From NCBI GenBank assembly GCA_020720965.1, contig DYNS01000184.1, positions 1-6,249 of the forward strand: a stretch of DNA of 6,249 nt. Direction: 5' to 3'. Of this stretch, positions 1 to 4,912 are shown piece after piece. The stretch is from Anaerolinea sp. Its GTDB lineage: Bacteria > Chloroflexota > Anaerolineae > Anaerolineales > Villigracilaceae. Position 1 is the first letter of the stretch; each line of letters starts with the position of its first letter. Made by a program: the position numbers and the translations under genes. The notes below the pieces were generated by a model, which saw only the letters and a program-made list of their open reading frames with translations, made no database searches and was not told the origin of the DNA.

Positions 1-574
1 CCCATCCGCCGCTAAAGTAGAGGTGGGCTTGGGGGCAGGTGAGCGGGTTTTGCTCGAAATAGGCGCGTAAATCCAGGTGGGTGGGGGTTGGGCAGGCTTT
101 TTGGGCGCGGCTCACCTGGGGCTGCCAGCGGAAATCCAGGCTGAGGAGGCGTTTGAGGGGGGTCAGGTAGGTTTGGGGCGCAATGGCGAGGATGACATCT
201 GCCTTTAGAAGGGCGCCAAAGAGCAGGGCGGCGTACCCGCCCATGGAATTGCCAACTGTGACCAGATGCCGTATCTCTTGCTGTTGAATGTGCTGCCGAA
301 GCAGGTCGGCGGTGGCGAGCAGGCTGTCGGTTTGCCCCGGCAAGCCGGATTGATACCAGGACTGGGAGAAATCTCGCAGGAAGATTTTTTTGGTGGGGAT
401 GTGCCGGGTAATGGTGGCAAATTCCAGCGGGGGGATTGCCCGAAAGCCTTTTATCCCGCCGAAGGCGATGAGCATGGCGCTGGATTCTGGCGCGAATTCG
501 GTGACGAGGGGTTGGGAGGAGGCTTCGAGTTCGCCGACAAAGCCGGAGGCGGGGGGTTCGGTTGGGTGGGGCAT
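1..574 (-). CDS. Alpha/beta-hydrolase-like protein, partial (C-terminus beyond left edge)
   Basis: The minus strand stays open from an ATG at 574 to the window edge, giving 191 residues without a stop, so the C-terminus is missing. A nucleophile-elbow motif GNSMGG lies at residues 108-113 with candidate Ser110, preceded by a hydrophobic strand (HLVTV) and followed by the helix start YAALLFG, as in alpha/beta hydrolases. Other visible landmarks are LIAFGG (35-40), IPPLEF (47-52), KIFLRDFSQSWY (63-74) and APQTYL (132-137). From memory these match a family of uncharacterised hydrolase-fold proteins often found beside glycosyltransferases or sulfotransferases. The acid and histidine of a triad would lie beyond the edge. 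The ATG follows the upstream glycosyltransferase stop directly (TAAATG), with a weak purine-rich RBS (AGAGAAA) inside that gene's end, so translation is probably coupled. The substrate is unknown; modification of a glycan or lipid carrier is only a guess from the neighbour. Confidence 0.8.
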   Translation of the reverse strand, partial: MPHPTEPPASGFVGELEASSQPLVTEFAPESSAMLIAFGGIKGFRAIPPLEFATITRHIPTKKIFLRDFSQSWYQSGLPGQTDSLLATADLLRQHIQQQEIRHLVTVGNSMGGYAALLFGALLKADVILAIAPQTYLTPLKRLLSLDFRWQPQVSRAQKACPTPTHLDLRAYFEQNPLTCPQAHLYFSGGW

Positions 575-1516
575 TTATTTCTCTTGCGGGTAGCGGATGG
601 GCGCAACCGGGCGGGGGGCGGGGGATTGGGGGTCTGTGCCGCGAGGGTAGTAAAAGGTTTGGCGCAGGCTCCAACTCCACTCGGCGGATTGGCGGTAGCC
701 TTGGTAGGTTCCCCAAAATTGGTTGAAGCGAAACCAGAAGATTTCTCCCCCTACTTTGTGCCACACGCCCTGTCGCCCGGCGTGAACAAGGTCAGTGAAG
801 AGGTTGCTGAGGGTCATGCGGGCGAAGTCGTACAGGTTGAAGTGGGCTTCCGGGTAGATTTTTTTGAAGGCGAGGGCTTCGCGCCGGTAACGGTTGAAGA
901 CGGCGCGGGGTGTTTCGTTGTGCAGGTGGATGATTTCGGCTTCTGGGACGTAGGCAATTTGCCCGCCCTGGCTTTGGAGCTGCTTTGCCCATGCCAGGTC
1001 TTCCAGCCCGGTGAGGGTTTCATCGTAGGGGGTTTGTTCCCATAGGCTGCGGCGGATGGCGGCGTTGGCGTTGTTGCAAAAGGGGTGGGTTTGATGGGGG
1101 GCGGGTTCTTCTGGGAACCAGCGGGCGAAAATTTGATGCTCGGAGAATTTGGTGGTTTCGCCGCCGCGCTGTTTGCCGTAAGTCAGCCCAACCGAGGCGT
1201 TTGCAAAGGGTTCGAGCAGACGTTCCAGCCAGTCCGGGTAAACCGGGTAGACATGTGCCGAGGCAATGGCGACCAGCGGGCGGGTGGAGGCGGCGATGCC
1301 TAGGTTGAGAGAGCGCCCAAAGGTGAAATCTGCCGGGGCGATGTGAACGATTTTCGCGCCGTAGGATTCGGCAATTTTGACGGTATCGTCGGTTGAACCG
1401 GAATCGACCAGGATGATTTCTATCTCTTGCAGGGTTTGCTCTTGCACGCCTTGCAGCAGGCGCGGCAGGTGTCGGGCTTCGTTGTAGGCGCGGATGACGA
1501 GGGAGGCGGGTTGCAT
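575..1516 (-). CDS. Glycosyltransferase family 2 (GT-A fold)
   Basis: This 313-residue protein has the N-terminal GT2 pattern. VIRAYNE at residues 7-13 starts the nucleotide-sugar-binding Rossmann-like half, LVDSGSTDDT at 36-45 holds the conserved acidic residues, and GLEDLAWA at 170-177 supplies the ED motif typical of the catalytic base region. FCNNANAAIRRSLW (146-159) is the acceptor-side stretch seen in rhamnosyltransferase-like GT2 enzymes. Where many relatives have a metal-binding DxD, this protein reads SAHVYP (86-91). No transmembrane segment or signal peptide is evident, so it is probably cytosolic or membrane-peripheral, adding a sugar to a lipid-linked, capsular or protein-bound glycan. 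Donor and acceptor cannot be read from sequence. No Shine-Dalgarno motif precedes the ATG, and a promoter-like pair upstream suggests a leaderless mRNA. The downstream hydrolase-like gene begins immediately after the stop, so the two are one operon. Confidence 0.9.
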   Translation of the reverse strand: MQPASLVIRAYNEARHLPRLLQGVQEQTLQEIEIILVDSGSTDDTVKIAESYGAKIVHIAPADFTFGRSLNLGIAASTRPLVAIASAHVYPVYPDWLERLLEPFANASVGLTYGKQRGGETTKFSEHQIFARWFPEEPAPHQTHPFCNNANAAIRRSLWEQTPYDETLTGLEDLAWAKQLQSQGGQIAYVPEAEIIHLHNETPRAVFNRYRREALAFKKIYPEAHFNLYDFARMTLSNLFTDLVHAGRQGVWHKVGGEIFWFRFNQFWGTYQGYRQSAEWSWSLRQTFYYPRGTDPQSPAPRPVAPIRYPQEK

Positions 1517-1522
1517 GGGGCA

Positions 1523-1551
1523 ACTTTAATCTAATTTGGCGGGGTTGTCTA
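1523..1551 (-). promoter_or_regulatory. Putative promoter of the glycosyltransferase operon (leaderless)
   Basis: Read on the minus strand, TAGACA (1551-1546; 5 of 6 matches to TTGACA) and TAAAGT (1528-1523; 4 of 6 to TATAAT) are separated by 17 nt. The -10-like box ends 6 nt before the ATG at 1516, which would place transcription start on or next to the initiation codon. This fits the lack of a Shine-Dalgarno motif. It is a pattern match only. Confidence 0.35.
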
Positions 1552-1613
1552 TTGCCTGGGCTGCATTGCTGTTGCATTAACAACGCAGGCGCAATTCTTT
1601 GTCTTTTTTTACG

Positions 1614-1622
1614 TGCTATGCT
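1614..1622 (+). promoter_or_regulatory. Putative extended -10 element for the cohesin/dockerin gene
   Basis: TGCTATGCT matches an extended -10 (TG, one base, then TATGCT). It lies 38 nt upstream of the ATG at 1661, leaving room for a short leader with the RBS. No convincing -35 box is found 16-18 nt upstream; the region there is T-rich (around 1595-1610). Being the only promoter-like sequence close to the gene in this strand, it is a weak candidate. Confidence 0.25.
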
Positions 1623-1647
1623 TGGGTAAATCCGGTTTTTCTCAATC

Positions 1648-1654
1648 AAAGGAG
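1648..1654 (+). promoter_or_regulatory. Ribosome binding site deciding the start at 1661
   Basis: AAAGGAG sits 6 nt before ATG 1661. The same frame is open upstream to a GTG at 1613, but only the 1661 start has both this strong RBS and a signal peptide directly after it. Confidence 0.8.
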
Positions 1655-1660
1655 TTTGTG

Positions 1661-2707
1661 ATGAAAGTGTTCTGGAAAGTTTCTTCTCTGTTCTTGCTTG
1701 CCCTTGCGCTGGCGTGGATGCCGGTCTTTGGGGTTGGAGCGCAGTCTCCCACCCCGACCGTTACTCCCACTGCCGCGCCTGCCTCGGCGGCGCTCACATT
1801 TACCCCGGTCTTGCCCAACCCGGCTACGGTGGGGGATGAACTCTCCTTCGACCTGGTGATTTCGGTTGCCAACCAGGTTCCCGGCATCTCCGGCGCGGAG
1901 TTTTATGTGGGCTATGACCCGGCTCTTGTTTCCACCCCTTCTTCTCCCTCGGCAACGGCGGAAGTTTTGCCAGATTTTTTTGGCTCTTCCAACGTGAGCA
2001 TTAACGAAGTTTTGCCAGCCGCCCAATGCCCCGGCGGGGCAAGCCCCTGTGTTCACCTGGTCTTGGCGGGTGCGCCTCGCACCACCCAAACCGGCGTGGC
2101 GGCGCGATTTTACTTTAACGCCATTGCCGATGGAAACGCCTGTTTTACCATGCTGCAATCCAGCCTGGTGAATGCCGATGGCGCTTCTGTTCCTCTTACC
2201 TCCGCCGCCTCTGTTTGCACGACTGTGGAAGCGAGCGTTACCGATACTGCCGGAACTATCTTGCGTCAGGGCGTTTCTTCTGGCGGTTCTCACGCCTGCA
2301 CCCGCGTCACCCTGAGCGATGCCGTTTCTTCTCAGCAGACCTACACCGATACTTTGGGCGCGTTTTCCTTTGCGGATGTAGCCTTTGGCTCTTACACCTT
2401 GCAGGCTTCTTACCCTGGCTTCCTCGCCGCCCAACGGACGGGGATTGCCATTAGCGGCAGCGCAGCGTTTACCTTTTCTTCCTACACCATGCGCGGCGGG
2501 GATGTGAACGCTGATAACCTTATCAATATTTTGGATATTGGCTCCATCGTTAGCAAATTTGGGCAAACCGGCATGTCGGTGCTTGCCGCTGATTGCACTG
2601 GCGCAGATGACCCTGCCGATATTAATAACGATACCCTGGTCAACATCAGCGACCTGGCGATTGTGGCGGGCAACTGGGGTCTTACCGGTCCGGCGACTTT
2701 ACCTTAA
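1661..2707 (+). CDS. Secreted cohesin-dockerin protein with carboxypeptidase-regulatory-like domain
   Basis: The 348-residue protein opens with a signal peptide (MKVFWK, hydrophobic core to about 25, likely cleavage after GAQ or nearby, about residue 28) and a Thr/Pro linker (30-41). Residues about 45-188 form a cohesin-like beta domain (ATVGDELSFDL, GISGAEFYVGYDP) with an inserted CPGGASPC loop (Cys123/Cys130). Residues about 196-275 (GTILRQG, DTLGAFSFADVAFGSYTL) look like a carboxypeptidase-regulatory-like or SpaA-type beta-sandwich. Residues 279-343 are a dockerin with two calcium loops of DxNxDxxxNxxD form: D281/N283/D285/N289/D292 and D320/N322/D324/N328/D331. Dockerins bind cohesins in a calcium-dependent way, so this protein can in principle be both donor and acceptor in an extracellular assembly. 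Loop positions 10-11 are Ile-Leu and Ile-Ser, unlike the Ser-Thr of Clostridium thermocellum type I dockerins. No catalytic domain is seen. Its cohesin is a close paralogue of the second cohesin of the next gene. Which partner it binds is unknown. Confidence 0.88.
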   Translation: MKVFWKVSSLFLLALALAWMPVFGVGAQSPTPTVTPTAAPASAALTFTPVLPNPATVGDELSFDLVISVANQVPGISGAEFYVGYDPALVSTPSSPSATAEVLPDFFGSSNVSINEVLPAAQCPGGASPCVHLVLAGAPRTTQTGVAARFYFNAIADGNACFTMLQSSLVNADGASVPLTSAASVCTTVEASVTDTAGTILRQGVSSGGSHACTRVTLSDAVSSQQTYTDTLGAFSFADVAFGSYTLQASYPGFLAAQRTGIAISGSAAFTFSSYTMRGGDVNADNLINILDIGSIVSKFGQTGMSVLAADCTGADDPADINNDTLVNISDLAIVAGNWGLTGPATLP

Positions 2708-2729
2708 GCGAACCTTTGTTTTTGTTATA

Positions 2730-2776
2730 GGTGGCGGCGCTTGCACTCATTCGCCGCCACCCCAAAAGAATTTGGG
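2730..2776 (+). repeat. Two adjoining inverted repeats (hairpins) between the cohesin genes
   Basis: A perfect 10-bp stem, GGTGGCGGCG (2730-2739) with CGCCGCCACC (2752-2761), encloses a 12-nt loop. It is followed at once by a second stem, CCCAAA (2761-2766) with TTTGGG (2771-2776), around a 4-nt loop; the two share base 2761. Neither is followed by a T-tract on the plus strand, so this is not a standard intrinsic terminator. It may be a U-tract-less terminator, an attenuator or an mRNA-stabilising structure that sets the ratio of the two flanking genes. The 98-nt gap contains nothing else clear apart from the RBS of the next gene. Confidence 0.5.
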
Positions 2777-2795
2777 TTAGAAGAATGAAATTAAC

Positions 2796-2799
2796 GGAG
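2796..2799 (+). promoter_or_regulatory. Ribosome binding site deciding the start at 2806
   Basis: GGAG lies 6 nt before ATG 2806, the same motif and spacing as in the preceding gene. It favours this start over an in-frame ATG at 2785, and the 2806 start gives a normal-length signal peptide. Confidence 0.65.
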
Positions 2800-2805
2800 T
2801 TCACA

Positions 2806-4365
2806 ATGTGGCATCAAAAAGGATTCACCTGGGTTTGGGTTTTTGTGTTGATGTTTCAACTGCTCTTTGGCGGGGCTTCGGCGCAGGCGCAGGGAGCAGC
2901 CCTGTTACGGGTAAACCCCGCAACTGCCTCGGCGCAGGTCGGCGAGACGGTAACGGTTTCCATTCTTGCGGAGAATATCTCCAACCTTGCGGCAATGGAA
3001 CTGCACCTGTCCTTTAACCAGGCGGTGTTGGAAGTGCTGGAGATACAGAACGGCGGCTTTCTCACGGCAGATTTTACGGTGCAAAACACCTTCGATAATG
3101 CCGCCGGAACAGTGGATTACGCCATTGCCCAACTGAACCGCGCCTCCGCGCAGGGCAGCGGCACGGCGCTGATAATCACCTTCCGCGCTAAAGCGGCTGG
3201 CTTTTCCTCCATCGCTCTGCGCCCGGTAGCGGCAGCCCCCACCGGCATGATTCTTGCCAGCGCGGATGGCTCCGCCATTTCCGCTTCCTGGCAGCCCGGC
3301 GCGGTGACGGTTGGCTCTGGCGGCGCGGCAGCCACATCCACGCCCGCGCCCACGCAGGCGGCAGCCACCTCCACGCTCGTGCCCACGCAGGCGGCAACCA
3401 CATCCACGCCCGCGTCCACGCAGGCAGTAGCCACTGCCACCCCTGCGCCTACGCAGGCGACAGTCACCGCTACCCCCGCCCCGGTCGTCCTTCCGGCAGG
3501 GTCGATTATCGGCACGCACACTGTTCAGTGGGGCGAATATCTCTACTGCATTGGGCGCGCCTACGGGGTGGATGCCATGCAAATTGCCAGCGTAAACGGC
3601 GTTTGGTGGCCCTATATCATCTTCCCTGGGCAAAAGTTGAGCATTCCCTATGCTCCGGCTGCCCAAAGCCCCGGCAAAGTGTGTGTCGCTCAGTTTGGCG
3701 TTCCTGCGGTTACTCCCACTCCCTTGCCCTCCTCGCCCTCGGCTTCGGTGGCTTTCTCTGCGGTCAGCCCCAACCCGGCGGCAATTGGCGCCGAAGTGTA
3801 TTTCGACCTGAACCTTTCGGTTGCCAACCAAAACCCCGGCATCTCTGGCGCAGAATTCTTCCTGGGTTATAACCCCGCCCTCGTCAGCCCCCGCGCCGCG
3901 CCCAACAGCGCCGCCCAGGTAAAGACAGATTTCTTCACCACTCTCAACGTCAGCGTCAACGAAGTTCTTCCGGCGGCGCAATGCCCCGGCGGGGCAAGCC
4001 CTTGCATCCACCTCGTCCTGGCAGGCACGCCCATCAACACCAAAAACGCCTCCGTTGCCCGCTTTTACTTCTCCGGCATTGCCAACGGGGATGCTTCCTT
4101 TGCCATGCTGCAATCCAGCCTGGTGAACGCCAACGGGCAGCCCGTCTCGCACACATCCGCCTCCCCCACAACCGTCAAAATCAGCCCGCTGACCCCCACC
4201 CCCTCCGCTTCCACCTCCTGCCGCTACTACCATGTCGTCAAATCAGGCGATACCCTCTACCGCATCGGCGTGACCTACGGCGTAAGTTACACCACCATCG
4301 CCACTGCCAACAACATCTGGTATCCCTGGGTCATCTATGTCGGGCAGACCCTTTGCATCCCCTAA
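2806..4365 (+). CDS. Secreted scaffold-like protein: cohesin A - LysM - cohesin B - LysM
   Basis: This 519-residue protein starts with a signal peptide (hydrophobic 9-22, cleavage probably after ASA or AQA, 26-28). Then come a cohesin-like domain (about 30-168; NISNLAAMELHLSF, FDNAAGTVDYAIAQLN, ALIITFRA), a Thr/Pro/Gln linker of 11-residue repeats (174-226), a LysM domain (236-282; THTVQWGEYLYCIGRAYGV, FPGQKLSIP), a second and different cohesin-like domain (about 313-458; GISGAEFFLGYNP, with CPGGASPC at 393-400) and a C-terminal LysM (472-519; YYHVVKSGDTLYRIGVTYGV, YVGQTLCIP). LysM domains bind N-acetylglucosamine-containing glycans such as peptidoglycan, so the protein probably coats the cell wall and displays two docking sites. 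Cys472 and Cys517 bracket the last LysM and could form a disulfide. The layout resembles an anchoring scaffoldin, but with cohesins and LysMs alternating. There is no catalytic domain. The next gene follows after 18 nt, suggesting co-transcription. Function as a scaffold is inferred from the domains. Confidence 0.88.
   Translation: MWHQKGFTWVWVFVLMFQLLFGGASAQAQGAALLRVNPATASAQVGETVTVSILAENISNLAAMELHLSFNQAVLEVLEIQNGGFLTADFTVQNTFDNAAGTVDYAIAQLNRASAQGSGTALIITFRAKAAGFSSIALRPVAAAPTGMILASADGSAISASWQPGAVTVGSGGAAATSTPAPTQAAATSTLVPTQAATTSTPASTQAVATATPAPTQATVTATPAPVVLPAGSIIGTHTVQWGEYLYCIGRAYGVDAMQIASVNGVWWPYIIFPGQKLSIPYAPAAQSPGKVCVAQFGVPAVTPTPLPSSPSASVAFSAVSPNPAAIGAEVYFDLNLSVANQNPGISGAEFFLGYNPALVSPRAAPNSAAQVKTDFFTTLNVSVNEVLPAAQCPGGASPCIHLVLAGTPINTKNASVARFYFSGIANGDASFAMLQSSLVNANGQPVSHTSASPTTVKISPLTPTPSASTSCRYYHVVKSGDTLYRIGVTYGVSYTTIATANNIWYPWVIYVGQTLCIP
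3325..3483 (+). repeat. 33-bp tandem repeats encoding an 11-residue Thr/Pro linker
   Basis: Four full copies and one partial copy of a 33-bp unit encode AAATSTPAPTQ, AAATSTLVPTQ, AATTSTPASTQ, AVATATPAPTQ and ATVTATPAP. The unit is in frame between the first cohesin and the first LysM. Such segments are flexible and often O-glycosylated in secreted proteins. Copy number may vary between strains through slippage. Confidence 0.85.
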
Positions 4366-4383
4366 CCCAAAAAGCGACCAACC

Positions 4384-4878
4384 ATGCGCCCCCTTGCCAA
4401 ATTTCTCTTTCCCTTGCTTCTTTTGCTTGCGCTTACCTCCTGTTCCCCCGGCGGCGCTGCCCTCAACCTTTCCCCCTCTGCCGCCTCCGTTAAGGTGGGG
4501 CAGGAATTTACCCTCACCCTGCAAGCCCAAAACGTCAGCGACCTGATGGCGCTGGAAGCCCACCTGCAATTTGACCCTGCCGCCATGCAGGTCATTTCCC
4601 TCGCCCCCGGCGGCTTTCTTTCCCCCGATTTTGTGGTGCAGGAGCAATTTGATAACACCGCCGGAACCATAGACTACGCCCTCACCCAACTGAATCGTGC
4701 TCCCGTACAGGGCAGCGGCGCGGTGCTGATAGTCACCTTCCGCGCCCTTGTCCAGGGCGAGCAGCAGATAACCTTCCGCGCCCTCCCCGCCGCCCCCGCC
4801 GGAGCCATTCTGGCGGACCCACAAGGCGGCGCCATCTCCGTCAACCTGCAACCCGCCCGCCTCAGCATTTTGCCCTAA
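4384..4878 (+). CDS. Cohesin-domain lipoprotein
   Basis: The 164-residue product has a lipoprotein signal peptide: MRPLAK, a Leu-rich core (8-17) and lipobox LTSC ending at Cys20, the predicted diacylglycerol attachment site. The rest (about 25-164) is a single cohesin-like domain (AASVKVGQEFTLTL, QFDPAAM, FDNTAGTIDYALTQLN, VLIVTFRA). It is clearly paralogous to the first cohesin of the upstream gene, with about half the residues identical by eye, and to no other domain here as closely. It should display one cohesin on the outer face of the cytoplasmic membrane, where it might capture a dockerin-bearing partner such as the first gene of the block. No linker or other domain is present, so the cohesin sits close to the membrane. 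There is no clear Shine-Dalgarno motif; the ATG lies 18 nt after the previous stop, so translation may depend on coupling. Confidence 0.88.
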   Translation: MRPLAKFLFPLLLLLALTSCSPGGAALNLSPSAASVKVGQEFTLTLQAQNVSDLMALEAHLQFDPAAMQVISLAPGGFLSPDFVVQEQFDNTAGTIDYALTQLNRAPVQGSGAVLIVTFRALVQGEQQITFRALPAAPAGAILADPQGGAISVNLQPARLSILP

Positions 4879-4900
4879 CCCGCAGCCCCCAATCCTCCGT

Positions 4901-4906
4901 TAAAAT
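4901..4906 (+). promoter_or_regulatory. Putative -10 box giving a leaderless mRNA for the CAP/LysM gene
   Basis: TAAAAT (5 of 6 matches to TATAAT) lies exactly 6 nt before ATG 4913. No Shine-Dalgarno sequence at proper distance is present and no -35 match is seen at 16-18 nt. Transcription would start at or next to the ATG. The geometry matches the box upstream of the glycosyltransferase on the other strand. Confidence 0.4.
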
Positions 4907-4912
4907 AGACGG

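Noticed and set aside
12..764. Open frame on the minus strand, 250 codons
   Set aside because: The product is an Arg/Pro/His-rich low-complexity chain in another frame of the hydrolase gene, typical of a GC-rich shadow frame. The in-frame hydrolase reading has a coherent fold motif.
266..1045. Long open frame on the plus strand, 259 codons
   Set aside because: It lies antisense to the glycosyltransferase and hydrolase genes. Its translation is Gly-rich without any domain motif, while the opposite strand has clear GT2 and hydrolase motifs.
1551..1595. Imperfect palindrome with repeated ATTGC in the divergent intergenic region as an operator
   Set aside because: Arms match only in short pieces (such as GTTG / CAAC) with bulges, so there is no basis for a specific regulator site.
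1613..1660. GTG 1613 as start of the cohesin-dockerin gene
   Set aside because: It would place 16 extra residues before the signal peptide and has no RBS; AAAGGAG precedes ATG 1661.
2028..2040. GC-rich palindrome GCCCCGGCGGGGC, also in the second cohesin gene
   Set aside because: It is inside coding sequence and is explained by the conserved Cys-Pro-Gly-Gly codons; it is copied with the duplicated domain.
2785..2805. ATG 2785 as start of the cohesin-LysM gene
   Set aside because: It is possible but lacks a clear RBS at proper spacing. ATG 2806 has GGAG 6 nt upstream, the same arrangement as the preceding gene.
3325..3483. Regular 33-bp repeats considered as a CRISPR array
   Set aside because: Units are directly adjacent with no unique spacers, and are in frame with a Thr/Pro linker.
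2905..4233. Very long minus-strand open frame, 442 codons
   Set aside because: It is Gly/Arg-rich with no recognisable domain and is entirely antisense to the cohesin-LysM gene, whose protein is convincing. It is caused by GC bias.
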